A stretch of 64,000 nucleotides of DNA, taken from Lysobacter sp. cf310. GTDB lineage: Bacteria; Pseudomonadota; Gammaproteobacteria; Xanthomonadales; Xanthomonadaceae. A program made the translations under genes and the position numbers. The DNA lies in NCBI RefSeq assembly GCF_900114355.1, contig NZ_FOSS01000001.1, forward strand, positions 124,001 through 188,000, written 5' to 3'. How positions within the stretch are numbered: position 1 is the first letter of the stretch; each line of letters starts with the position of its first letter. Positions 49,045 through 58,006 of this stretch are shown here, one piece after another. The notes under the pieces are model-generated. The model had not been told where the DNA came from. It saw only the letters and a list, made by a program, of their open reading frames with translations, and did no database searches.

Positions 49045-50850
49045 ATGACCTTGCGTCCGCTCGCTCTCGCACTCGCTCTTACGGTCGCCGCCGCGACCGC
49101 CGCGCCCGCCTACTCCGCGCAGGCGCCCAAGGCCGCCGCCGTCGATCAGGCCAAGGCCGCCAAGCTCAACACCCTGTACGGCCAGTACTGGGAAGAAGTG
49201 CTGAAGCTCAACCCCGTCCAGGCCACCTTCCAGGGCGACAACCGCTACAACGATCAGCTGCCCGATTTCGGCACCGCCGAATACCGCAAGGAATCGCACG
49301 ACTTCACCGTGCGCTGGCTCAAGACCGTGCAGGACATCGGCCCGGCCGGCCTCCAGGGCCAGGACCTGCTGAGCTACGAGACCTTCGTGCGCGACTCAAA
49401 GAGCTCGCTGGACTCCGAGCAGTTCCCCGACTGGATGATGCCGATCAACCAGATGGGCAGCATGGCCAGCTTCGCCGTGCAGATGGGCTCGGGCACCGGC
49501 CCGCAGCCGTTCAAGACGGTCAAGGACTACGACAACTGGCTCGCGCGCGGCAACAAGCTGCCGGTGCTGTTCGACACCGCGATCGACAACATGCGCCAGG
49601 GCATGAAGGCCGGCGTGGTCCAGCCCAAGGCGCTGATGATCAAGGTGATTCCGCAGCTGGACGCGCTGATCAAGGACAAGCCGGAAGAGACGCTGTTCTG
49701 GGGCCCGATCAGCAACCTGCCCAAGGACTTCTCCGACGCCGACAAGCAACGCCTGACCGCGGCCTACCGCGAGATGATCGCCAGCCGCCTGATGCCGGCC
49801 TACAAGAAGCTGCGCACTTTCATCAACGACGAGTACCTGCCGGCCACGCGCGACAGCGTCGGCATCGACAAGCTGCCCAACGGCCAGGCCTGGTACGCGT
49901 TCAACGCGCGCCAGCGCACCACCACCAACCTCAGCCCGGCGCAGATCCATCAGATCGGCCTGGACGAGGTCGCGCGCATCCACGGCGAGATCCGCAAGGT
50001 GATGACGCAGGTCGGCTTCAAGGGCTCGCTGCAGGACTTCTTCAAGTTCATGCAGACCGATCCGCGCTTCAGCTTCAAGAGCGAGGACGCCCTGCTGGCG
50101 CACTACCGTGCGCTGGAAGCCAAGATCAACCTGAAGATTCCGCAGCAGTTCTCGCTGGTGCCGAAGGCGCCGTTCGAGATCCGCGCGGTCGAGCCCTTCC
50201 GCGCGCAGTCCGCGGCCGGCGGCGAATACCGCAGCCCCAGCGAGGACGGCAGCCGTCCGGGCGTGTTCTACGTGAACACCTACGACCTGCCCACGCGCAA
50301 GACCTGGGACGCCGAGGATCTGTACCTGCACGAGGCGATTCCGGGCCACCACTTCCAGCTCGCGCTGCAGCAGGAGCTGACCGGCATTCCGGCCTTCCGC
50401 CGCTTCGGCGGCGAAACCGCCTTCATCGAGGGCTGGGGCCTGTACGCCGAATCGCTGGGCAAGGACCTGGGCGTCTACACCGATCCCTACGACTACTTCG
50501 GCTACCTGCAGAACGAGCTGTGGCGCGCGATCCGCCTGGTCACCGACACCGGTCTGCACAGCAAGGGCTGGACCCGCGAGCAGGTGATCAAGTACATGCT
50601 CGACAACTCCGCCGAAAGCGAAACCCAGTCCACCGCCGAGGCCGAGCGCTACATCGCCTGGCCGGGCCAGGCCCTGGCCTACAAGATCGGCGAGCTCAAG
50701 ATCCAGGAACTGCGCCGCAAGGCCGAAAAGGAGCTGGGCCCGAAGTTCGACGTGCGCGAGTTCCACGCCGAAGTGCTGAAGGACGGCTCGGTGGCGCTGG
50801 ACGTGCTGGAGCAGAAGATCGACCGCTGGATCGCCAGCAAGCAGGGCTGA
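49045..50850 (+). CDS. DUF885 family secreted protein (zinc peptidase-like)
   Basis: 601 aa with a signal peptide (about 1-25, LALALALTVAAATAAPAYSAQ). The DUF885 core is LYLHEAIPGHHFQLALQQEL: H429, E430 and HH435-436 look like metal ligands, and FIEGWGLYAE supplies a possible third. The tail VRDSKSS...AWPGQALAYKIGELKIQELRRKAE is characteristic. Activity is inferred: likely a periplasmic peptidase. Followed by a strong intrinsic terminator. Confidence 0.9.
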   Translation: MTLRPLALALALTVAAATAAPAYSAQAPKAAAVDQAKAAKLNTLYGQYWEEVLKLNPVQATFQGDNRYNDQLPDFGTAEYRKESHDFTVRWLKTVQDIGPAGLQGQDLLSYETFVRDSKSSLDSEQFPDWMMPINQMGSMASFAVQMGSGTGPQPFKTVKDYDNWLARGNKLPVLFDTAIDNMRQGMKAGVVQPKALMIKVIPQLDALIKDKPEETLFWGPISNLPKDFSDADKQRLTAAYREMIASRLMPAYKKLRTFINDEYLPATRDSVGIDKLPNGQAWYAFNARQRTTTNLSPAQIHQIGLDEVARIHGEIRKVMTQVGFKGSLQDFFKFMQTDPRFSFKSEDALLAHYRALEAKINLKIPQQFSLVPKAPFEIRAVEPFRAQSAAGGEYRSPSEDGSRPGVFYVNTYDLPTRKTWDAEDLYLHEAIPGHHFQLALQQELTGIPAFRRFGGETAFIEGWGLYAESLGKDLGVYTDPYDYFGYLQNELWRAIRLVTDTGLHSKGWTREQVIKYMLDNSAESETQSTAEAERYIAWPGQALAYKIGELKIQELRRKAEKELGPKFDVREFHAEVLKDGSVALDVLEQKIDRWIASKQG

Positions 50851-50870
50851 TCGACGCCCCGATCGAACGG

Positions 50871-50898
50871 AAAAAGCCGGGCTAGCCCGGCTTTTTCT
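50871..50898 (+). terminator. Intrinsic terminator after the DUF885 gene
   Basis: AAAAAGCCGGGC, loop TA, GCCCGGCTTTTT, then CTTT. It begins 20 bases after the stop and could act on both strands. Confidence 0.85.
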
Positions 50899-51011
50899 TT
50901 GCCCGGCGCCGCCCGCCCCAACCGGTGCCGGCGTACAGGCCTTGTCCGCGCCCTCACCCCAGCCAGCGTAAGTTCCGCCTGGGTGCCGTAGCCGGCGCCC
51001 GGGAGGCCGTC

Positions 51012-51272
51012 ATGCCGCCGGTGCTGTTCTTCCTGTGCATCGCCCTGGGCGCGCTGCTGCTGGCGACCCTGTTCGGTCTGGCCTGGCGCCGCCGCGGGCA
51101 TCCGGTGCTGCTGGTCGCCTCTGTGGCCTGGCTGGCTTACGCCCTGTACGAGGCCGCCATTCAGCTCCACACCCCGCAGGCCGCGCTCCGCGCCGACCTG
51201 CTGCTGCTCTGGCCCCTGCTGGTCCTGATCAGCCTGTACGCGCTGTGGCGCGCCCGCCGCCCCGCGCGTTGA
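51012..51272 (+). CDS. Small membrane protein, 86 aa
   Basis: MPPVLFFLCIALGALLLATLFGLAW forms the first helix, then two more hydrophobic segments (HPVLLVASVAWLAYALYEAAI and ADLLLLWPLLVLISLYALW), ending in a basic RARRPAR tail. GGGAGG is 5 bases before the ATG. Three membrane helices; no family recognised. Single gene, its own terminator region unclear. Confidence 0.7.
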   Translation: MPPVLFFLCIALGALLLATLFGLAWRRRGHPVLLVASVAWLAYALYEAAIQLHTPQAALRADLLLLWPLLVLISLYALWRARRPAR

Positions 51273-51428
51273 CGGCGCCCGGACGCGAACCCGGCGTGGC
51301 GTGCGGCCACGCCCCAGGCGGCGAAAAAATCGCCACAGGGCACCCTCAAGCCCCATAATAGTGGGCGGCCCGTCACATTTTGGGCTCGATATCCCGCCCT
51401 AGCCCTTTGCGCCAGCCACGGAAGACGG

Positions 51429-53102
51429 ATGTTCGCCATTGCAGTGCCGCCCCACCACGCCAGGCCATGGCGTCCGCTGGGCCGATTTCTCGTCACTCTC
51501 CTGATCACGCTCCTGCTCTCCGCCACGGCTTCGGCCCAGGAGTGGACGTATCGGGTGCGGCCGGGCGACAACCTGTGGGAGCTCAGCGCGCGCCATCTGC
51601 GCGCCGATGTCGACTGGCGCCGTCTTCAGCAGCTCAATCGCGTCGCCGATCCCTACCGCCTGCCCCCGGGCACCTTGCTGCGTTTCCCGGTGTCCTGGCT
51701 GCGCATCGAGCCGGCCAAGGCGCGTCTGGTCGCGCTGCGCGGCGCGGTGCGCGCGCAGGTGTCCGCGCGCGCGGGCGTGGCCGCGGCCAGCCAGGGCCTG
51801 CGCCTGAGCATCGGCGGCTGGCTGGAAACCGGACCCGGCGCCAGCGCCACCTTGGAGTTCGCCGACGGCTCGCGCCTGATGCTGATGGACAACAGCCGCA
51901 TCGTGTTCGACCGCCTCAGCGCCTACGGCCAGACCGGCATGGTCGACACCCGCATGCGCCTGCAGCGCGGTCGCGCCACCAACCGGGTGATCCCGGCGCG
52001 CGGTCCGGCCTCGCGCTACATCATCGAAACGCCGTCGGCGACCTCCAGCGTGCGCGGCACGCGTTTCCGCGTGAACGCCGGCGACGAAGCGCAGCCGGGC
52101 AGCACCGAAGTGCTGGAAGGCAAGGTCGAGGTCGGCGGCGCGCGAGGCGCCGGCGTGCTGGTGCGTCCCGGCTACGGCAGCGTCGCAGCCAGCGGCGCGG
52201 CGACCTCGGCGCCCACGCGGCTGCTGCCGGCGCCGACCCTGGAGGACGCCGGCACCCAATTGGCCTCGTTGCCGATGGCCCTGAGCTGGACCGCGATGCC
52301 CGACGCGGTCGCGTATCGGATCGAAGTGGTGCGCGACGACGCGCCCGACGTGCTGCTGTTCGAAGCGGCCACCGCCGCCACTCGCCTGCGCATCGCCGAC
52401 CTGCCGCCCGGCCGCCATCGTCTGCTGTTGCGCGCGGTCGCCGCCAACGGCTTGGGCGGCGAAGACGCCGAGCGCGTGCTCGAAGTCAGCGAGCATCCGC
52501 TGCCGCCGCTGACCCTGCGTCCGCTGGACGGCGAGACCGTGCACACGCCGCGCCCGCGTTTCGAATGGGCGCGCATCGAAGACGCCGCCGGCACCACCCT
52601 GGAACTGGCCGACGACCCTGCCTTCGAACGCCTGCGTCTGCAGACCCGTCTGCACGGCCAGCGCTATCGTCCGTCCGAACCGCTGCCGCCGGGTCGCTAC
52701 TACTGGCGCCTGGCCTCGCACGACGGCAACGGCCGCAGCGGCCCTTACGGCGACGCGCTCCCGTTCGAGGTCAGCGACGCGCCGCCGGATCCCGGCCTGC
52801 AGCCGCCCGAAGCCGCGCAAGGCCAACTGACCCTGCGTTGGAAGAACGCGGCGCCGGGCCAGCGTTTCCATATCCAGATCGCGCGCAAGGCCGACTTCGC
52901 GCAGCCGCTGCTGGATCGCGAAGTCGAACAGCCTCAAGTCAGCCTGGACCGTCCCGGCGGCGGCCGCTGGTACGTGCGCGTGCAGACCATCGACGACGAC
53001 GGTTACGCCGCGCCCTATGGCCCGGTCCAGGACATCCGCCTGCCCTGCCGCGTCTGCTACGCCGGCGCCGGCGCCGCCTTGCTGTTGCTGCTGACCTTGT
53101 GA
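51429..53102 (+). CDS. LysM-FecR domain periplasmic protein
   Basis: 557 aa. A signal/anchor (LGRFLVTLLITLLLSATASAQ) is followed by a LysM domain (YRVRPGDNLWELSARHLRADVDWRRLQQLN, residues about 40-85). A FecR domain follows (GGWLETGPGASATLEFADGSRLML, TPSATSSVRGTRFRV, EGKVEV, about 100-260), then fibronectin-like repeats and a hydrophobic C-terminus with two cysteines (PCRVCYAGAGAALLLLLTL). LysM suggests peptidoglycan binding, and the last segment may hold it in the membrane. Its stop overlaps the GTG start of the CHASE2 cyclase, a pairing seen elsewhere for FecR and CHASE2 proteins, pointing to a sensing complex. Confidence 0.9.
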   Translation: MFAIAVPPHHARPWRPLGRFLVTLLITLLLSATASAQEWTYRVRPGDNLWELSARHLRADVDWRRLQQLNRVADPYRLPPGTLLRFPVSWLRIEPAKARLVALRGAVRAQVSARAGVAAASQGLRLSIGGWLETGPGASATLEFADGSRLMLMDNSRIVFDRLSAYGQTGMVDTRMRLQRGRATNRVIPARGPASRYIIETPSATSSVRGTRFRVNAGDEAQPGSTEVLEGKVEVGGARGAGVLVRPGYGSVAASGAATSAPTRLLPAPTLEDAGTQLASLPMALSWTAMPDAVAYRIEVVRDDAPDVLLFEAATAATRLRIADLPPGRHRLLLRAVAANGLGGEDAERVLEVSEHPLPPLTLRPLDGETVHTPRPRFEWARIEDAAGTTLELADDPAFERLRLQTRLHGQRYRPSEPLPPGRYYWRLASHDGNGRSGPYGDALPFEVSDAPPDPGLQPPEAAQGQLTLRWKNAAPGQRFHIQIARKADFAQPLLDREVEQPQVSLDRPGGGRWYVRVQTIDDDGYAAPYGPVQDIRLPCRVCYAGAGAALLLLLTL

Positions 53103-54760
53103 ACATCCGCGCGCCGTCGTGGCCGCTGCGCATCGTCGCCGCCTTCGCCGCCGCGGGGCTGGCGGCGCTGATCAGCGTCAGCGGCACGTTCTGGTGGCTG
53201 GACGACGCCTTCTACGACCAGCACCTGGCGGCCTGGACCTATCCGCCCGACGACGACGTCATCGTGGTCGCGGTCGACGACCAGAGCCTGAGCGAACTCG
53301 GCCAATGGCCCTGGCCGCGCGACCTGCACGCGCAACTGCTGGACCGCTTGCACCGCGCCGGCGTGCGCGGCGTCGCCCTGGACCTGGTGTTCGCCGAACC
53401 CGACCGCAGCGGCGAAGCGCACGACGTCGCGCTGGCCGAGGCGCTGCGCCGCAATGGCCGCGTGGCGCTGCCGGTGATCGCCGCCGCGCCCAGCCAGAAC
53501 GGCCCGCCGGTGGAAGTGCTGCCGACGCCGGTGCTGGCCGCGGCCGCGGCCACGCTGGGCCATACCGACATCGAACTCGACGCCGAAGGCACCGCGCGCG
53601 GCATCTATCTGCGTGCCGGTCTCGGCGAAGCGCGCTGGCCGGCGCTGGCGCTGGCCACCATCGGGCTGGATCCGGAGTACGCGCGCCGACAGCTGCCCGG
53701 CTTGCGCCGGCCATCGAGCGAAGGCGGATCGCCTTATCAATGGACGCGCGACCACTACGTGCGCATCCGCTATGCCGGTCCGCCCGGCAGCTTCGCCCAG
53801 GTCTCCTATGCCGATGTGATCTCCGGCCGGGTACCGGTCGAACTGTTGCGCGGTCGCTGGGTCGTGGTCGGCGTGACCGCGGCCGGTCTGGCGCCGCCGT
53901 TCCTGACCCCGATGTCCGACGAACTGCGCATGCCGGGCGCCGAGTACCAGGCCAACGTGATGGAGATGCTGCTGCACGGTCGCGCGATCGTGCCGCTGGC
54001 GCCGCGATGGGCCGCCGCGCTCACCGCCGCGGTGGTGCTGGTGGTGGTGCTGTGCATCCTCGTGCCCGGCTTTCCGCGGCCCTTGCTGTTGGCCTCCGCC
54101 GCCGCGGTCGCCACCCTCGCCGCCAGCATCGCGCTGCTGCGCATGGGCAATCTGTGGTTCCCGCCGGCGACCGCGATCGTCGCGATCGCGTTGGCGTATC
54201 TGGCCTGGATGATCGGGCATCTGCGCCACTGGCGCCGTCAGGCCCATCTGGACACCCTCACCCGCCTGGCCAACCGCCGCCGCTTCGATCATGTGCTGGA
54301 ACGCGAGCTCGCCAGCGCGCGCCGCACCCGCGCGCCGCTGACCCTGGCCCTGATCGACGTCGACCACTTCAAGGCCTACAACGACGCCGAAGGCCATCGC
54401 GCCGGCGACAAGGTGCTGCGCCAGGTCGCCCACATCATCGCCGCGCATGCGCGCCGCCCACGCGACCTCGCCGCGCGCTTCGGCGGCGACGAATTCGCCA
54501 TCGTCCTGCCCGACACCGCCGCCGACGGCGCGGCCCTGGTCGCCGAGGCCCTGCTCGCCGACATGCGTGCCCTCAACCTGCGTCACGGCGACGCCCTCGG
54601 CGGCGCCAAGGTCAGCATCAGCATCGGCCTGCACACCTGCGTGCCCGGCAACCACACCCGCGAACGCACCTTGTTCGACGCGGCCGATGCGGCTCTCTAT
54701 CGCGCCAAGGAGAACGGCCGCGACGGCTATGCGGCGACGCGGGCGGTCGAGGCCGAGTAG
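53099..54760 (+). CDS. Diguanylate cyclase with CHASE2 and GGDEF domains
   Basis: 553 aa from a GTG overlapping the FecR gene stop (GTGA). A first membrane helix (about 8-30), then a CHASE2 extracytoplasmic sensor (DDAFYDQHLAAWTYPPDDDVIVVAVDDQSL, WPWPRD, GRWVVVGVTAAGL). Three C-terminal membrane helices (about 300-375) lead to a GGDEF domain: FGGDEF with G462-F466. The inhibitory site RPRD is at 453-456. It makes cyclic di-GMP; the sensor would respond to the periplasm, probably through the coupled LysM-FecR protein. Confidence 0.93.
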   Translation: MNIRAPSWPLRIVAAFAAAGLAALISVSGTFWWLDDAFYDQHLAAWTYPPDDDVIVVAVDDQSLSELGQWPWPRDLHAQLLDRLHRAGVRGVALDLVFAEPDRSGEAHDVALAEALRRNGRVALPVIAAAPSQNGPPVEVLPTPVLAAAAATLGHTDIELDAEGTARGIYLRAGLGEARWPALALATIGLDPEYARRQLPGLRRPSSEGGSPYQWTRDHYVRIRYAGPPGSFAQVSYADVISGRVPVELLRGRWVVVGVTAAGLAPPFLTPMSDELRMPGAEYQANVMEMLLHGRAIVPLAPRWAAALTAAVVLVVVLCILVPGFPRPLLLASAAAVATLAASIALLRMGNLWFPPATAIVAIALAYLAWMIGHLRHWRRQAHLDTLTRLANRRRFDHVLERELASARRTRAPLTLALIDVDHFKAYNDAEGHRAGDKVLRQVAHIIAAHARRPRDLAARFGGDEFAIVLPDTAADGAALVAEALLADMRALNLRHGDALGGAKVSISIGLHTCVPGNHTRERTLFDAADAALYRAKENGRDGYAATRAVEAE

Positions 54761-54807
54761 CCGCATCGCGCCCGACGCTTCATCCCCCGGCATGCGCTCG
54801 CCGGACC

Positions 54808-55833
54808 CTACCGCTGTTCGGCCATCCGCACCAACAGCTCGAACGCGCGGCTCTGCGCCTCCTCGATCGCACCGCTGATGGCGTCCCAACCCATCTGCCA
54901 AGCCTGGTCGTACAGCGCCCCATCGCCGTCCACGGCCCGCTCCGCGATACGACGCACTTTCCGCCAGGCCTTATCGAACTGGGCCTCGCTCCGGGCCTGC
55001 GAGAAATCGACGCCGGCGCGTTCCAGCGCAGGCACGACCAGCGCTTCGATCCTGGGCGAGAGGCCCTCGTGCACCGCCAGCAGGATGCGCCCGTGCATCG
55101 AGCCGGTGGCGATGGACAGGGCATCGGACATCACCGTTTCCCAAGCCTCGGCCAAGGCCGCGTCGGTGCCGATCGCGACGGCCGCGGCCCGGCCGGCGCC
55201 GTCTCCTTCGGCGGTCGACTTGATGACCTGCGAAGCCGCTACGCCCAGCACCGATGCCTGTTCGCCCGCCATCGCGTGGAGCGTGCTGTCGGCGACGCGC
55301 GAGACCCTGTCGAACTGGGCGTCGGGCAGTACGCCTGCGGCCGCGACGATGGGCCCCAGGTTGGAGCGCATCCACACATCGAACGGATCGTCCGTCGTCG
55401 ACAAGGCAGGCAACGCTCGCAGCGAACGCGCATGCGCGACCAGTTGCGGCCGGCCATCGACGTCCAGCCACAGCGGCGCATATTCGCGCACCAGCCAATC
55501 CATCGCCTGGATGCAACGGACGCTCTGCACCGTGGCGCTCGCACGGGTGTTGCGTACGACATCGCGCAGCGGCGGCAGCCAGTGGCGGCTCTGCTCGTCG
55601 GGCATGGCCTCGCACCAGGCCTCCAAGAAAGAGACGATCACCGGACAGGCCGCGTGCTCGGGATCGTTCCAGTAGCGATGCATCTCCATTCGATCCTTAT
55701 CGCTCTTCCGACTCGGGGCCGGGTCCCATGTACTCGCGAAACGCCGCATCAGATCGCGCTCAGCCGCCGCACGATCCGCGAACGTATCCCGCCATCGCGT
55801 CCGCAGGCTCGAAATTCCGGACTCGGGCTCCAC
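54808..55833 (-). CDS. Unrecognised helical protein, 341 aa
   Basis: GTG start at 55833; no ATG lies upstream in frame. No signal peptide or membrane helix is evident; an N-terminal DMRRFASTW-type segment and long amphipathic helices run throughout. The C-terminus reads DQAWQMGWDAISGAIEEAQSRAFELLVRMAEQR. Composition is less GC-biased than neighbours, with several rarer codons, suggesting accessory origin. It is convergent with the GGDEF gene and has no partner nearby. Function unknown. Confidence 0.65.
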   Translation of the reverse strand: MEPESGISSLRTRWRDTFADRAAAERDLMRRFASTWDPAPSRKSDKDRMEMHRYWNDPEHAACPVIVSFLEAWCEAMPDEQSRHWLPPLRDVVRNTRASATVQSVRCIQAMDWLVREYAPLWLDVDGRPQLVAHARSLRALPALSTTDDPFDVWMRSNLGPIVAAAGVLPDAQFDRVSRVADSTLHAMAGEQASVLGVAASQVIKSTAEGDGAGRAAAVAIGTDAALAEAWETVMSDALSIATGSMHGRILLAVHEGLSPRIEALVVPALERAGVDFSQARSEAQFDKAWRKVRRIAERAVDGDGALYDQAWQMGWDAISGAIEEAQSRAFELLVRMAEQR

Positions 55834-55916
55834 ATCGAAATCCAGGCCGATGCCGAAAGAACTTCAGGCGATCCCGTTGCCGACCCTTGCAGCGGCTGGC
55901 ATCTCCCCGCGTGGCC

Positions 55917-56627
55917 TCAGAAGCGCTCGCCCACCGGCAGATAACGCCATTCGCCCACCGGCATCTTGCTCAGCGGAATGCGGCCGATGCGCAGGCGCTT
56001 GCTGGACACGACCTGCAAGCCGACTTGCGCGCACATGTGCCTCAGCTGCCCACCCATCGGGTTCTTGATCGCGAAGCGCAGCCGGTTCTCGTTCGCCCAG
56101 CTGACCTTGCACGGCGCCAGCGGGCGGCCGCGATACTCCAGACCGTGAGCGAGCCGCTTCAGACCGTAAGGGCCGAGCTCGCCGCTGACCTCGACCACGA
56201 ACTCCTGCTCGATCTGGGCGTAGTCCTCGGTCAGGCGCCGCCAGGTGCGGCCGTCCTGGCTCAGCACCACCAGGCCGGAGGCGTCGGCGTCGATCGGCAT
56301 CAGCGGGGTCAGGCTGTGGAAATGGCGCTTGAGCATGCGCACGCCGGACAGATCGCCTTCGGCGTGCGCGGAGGCCAGGGCCAGGCCCGGCGCGTCCTTG
56401 AAATCCACGCCGGCGGGCTTGTGCAGCAGCAGGGTCGCCGGCTCGGCCGGTTCCAGCCGCGCTTCCGGGTCCAGTTCGACCTGTTGGCTCGAAATCGGCG
56501 CCTGCGGCTCTTCCACCACCTCGCCGTCGACCCGGACCCAACCGCCCTCGATGTATTGCTGGGCCTGAGCGCGCGAACAGCCCGTCAGTTCTGCGACGCG
56601 TTTATCTAGACGTAGGGGCTGAGACAT
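55917..56627 (-). CDS. RNA pseudouridine synthase, RsuA/RluF-like
   Basis: 236 aa from the ATG at 56627. An N-terminal S4 RNA-binding domain (RLDKRVAELTGCSRAQAQQYIEGGWVRVDGEVV) and a pseudouridine-synthase fold follow: LLLHKPAG, then the catalytic aspartate region PIDADASGLVVLSQDG. The usual family motif is GRLDxxTxGL; here the R is lost, though the Asp is kept. The NRQIRRM motif near the C-terminus is also changed (GGQLRHMC). It is a divergent RluF-type enzyme; target site unknown. About 80 gene-free bases separate it from the helical protein. Confidence 0.88.
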   Translation of the reverse strand: MSQPLRLDKRVAELTGCSRAQAQQYIEGGWVRVDGEVVEEPQAPISSQQVELDPEARLEPAEPATLLLHKPAGVDFKDAPGLALASAHAEGDLSGVRMLKRHFHSLTPLMPIDADASGLVVLSQDGRTWRRLTEDYAQIEQEFVVEVSGELGPYGLKRLAHGLEYRGRPLAPCKVSWANENRLRFAIKNPMGGQLRHMCAQVGLQVVSSKRLRIGRIPLSKMPVGEWRYLPVGERF

Positions 56628-56723
56628 GGAAAAAGTCGGCGGGAAAGGCGTTAAGTGTAAAGATACGCCCGCGCCCGGCGGAAAACCCCCTTTCCACCGG
56701 ACCAATCGCGCTCATAGGACTAG

Positions 56724-57581
56724 ATGAAGACTCCCTCCGGCTTGCAGGCGCTGATCGACGACGGCGTGATCGATGAAGTGATGCGCCCGCTCAAAAGCGG
56801 CAAGGAGGCCGCGGTCTACGTGGTCCGCTGCGGCAACGAGGTGCGCTGCGCCAAGGTCTACAAGGACATGGCCCAGCGTAGCTTCCAGCAACGCGTGCAG
56901 TACCAGGAAGGCCGCAAGGTGCGCGGCAGCCGCGAGGCGCGCGCGATCGGCAAGGCCACCAAGTACGGGCGCAAGCAGCAGGAAACCGCCTGGAAGAACA
57001 CCGAGGTCGACGCGTTGTACCAGCTGCGCGACGCCGGCGTGCGCGTGCCCGAACCCTACGGCTATTTCCATGGCGTGCTGGTGATGGAGCTGGTCACCGA
57101 CGCCGACGGTCACTCCGCGCCGCGCCTGGGCGAAGTCGAGCTGGCGCCGGACCAGGCGCGCGGCTTCCACCGCTTCCTGGTCCGCCAGGTGGTGAAGATG
57201 CTGTGCGTGGGCCTGATCCACGGCGACTTGTCCGAATACAACGTGCTGGTCGCGCCCGACGGGCCGGTCATCATCGACTTTCCCCAGGTCGTCAGCGCCG
57301 CCGGCAACAACGCCGCGCGCGCGATGCTGCTGCGCGACGTCAACAACCTCACCGCCAGCCTGGGCGCTTGGGCGCCGGAGCTGCTGGACACCTGGTACGC
57401 CGAGGAAATGTGGGCCCTGTTCGAGGCCGGCGAGCTGCACCCCGACAGCGAACTCAGCGGCACCTTCGTGCACGACGAATCGACGGTGGACCTGGGCAGC
57501 GTGCGAGACGCGATCAACGACGCGCGCGAAGAAGCGCTGATCCGCCAACAGGGACGCGAAGCGGCAGCGGCGGAAGAGTGA
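56724..57581 (+). CDS. RIO1-like protein kinase (PA4780 family)
   Basis: 285 aa atypical kinase. LKSGKEAAVYVVRCG is the ATP-binding loop with K35-region lysine, ARAIGKATKYGRKQQ the flexible loop, HGDLSEYNVL the catalytic loop (D168), and VIIDFPQVV the metal-binding motif (D185). The latter two are RIO hallmarks. In archaea and eukaryotes RIO1 helps mature 40S; the role of bacterial members is not settled. Divergent from the pseudouridine synthase gene, another RNA-related function. Confidence 0.94.
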   Translation: MKTPSGLQALIDDGVIDEVMRPLKSGKEAAVYVVRCGNEVRCAKVYKDMAQRSFQQRVQYQEGRKVRGSREARAIGKATKYGRKQQETAWKNTEVDALYQLRDAGVRVPEPYGYFHGVLVMELVTDADGHSAPRLGEVELAPDQARGFHRFLVRQVVKMLCVGLIHGDLSEYNVLVAPDGPVIIDFPQVVSAAGNNAARAMLLRDVNNLTASLGAWAPELLDTWYAEEMWALFEAGELHPDSELSGTFVHDESTVDLGSVRDAINDAREEALIRQQGREAAAAEE

Positions 57582-58006
57582 GCGCCGAGACGTCACGATC
57601 GCGGACGCAAGCGGCCATGGCGAGGCGGTAACCGGACTCGTCGACCTCGGCCCGGCCGGGTCGCCGAAATGCCATTCGAGCGGCTCCACGCGTCAGCCGC
57701 ACAGGCGCAGACAGAGATCGCCTGCCTGCAACTCGCAAATGCCTACCGATCGCCGCCACGCAGGCCCAGCCGAATCGCCAGGCGCGGTCCGGCGATGGCC
57801 TGCGCGACTAGCGCGCATTCAGACTTATGAATTCAACGAGGCCATCCCATTTCCGCGTTCACGGGTAGGGGTGATCGCATCGCGCGGCGTTCTATCCCTG
57901 CGGCCCAACCCAGCGCTGCCCAAATCGCCGGCCCCCGACCCAGCGTTGAACTACACCCGCCGCAACGACTGTTCGCATCCCTCTCTTTGCCAAGGAGCTT
58001 TTGGAT
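57582..58006. other. 425-base gap upstream of the protease gene
   Basis: No convincing gene, RNA or repeat. Near its right end it has an AAGGAG ribosome-binding site (57992-57997), 9 bases before the protease ATG. A less GC-rich patch around 57815-57850 (ttatgaattcaacgag) could hold a promoter. Long leaders are common before secreted protease genes. Confidence 0.5.

Noticed and set aside
57582-58006. Frame reading into the protease leader
   Set aside because: No start signal or conserved residues; probably untranslated leader.
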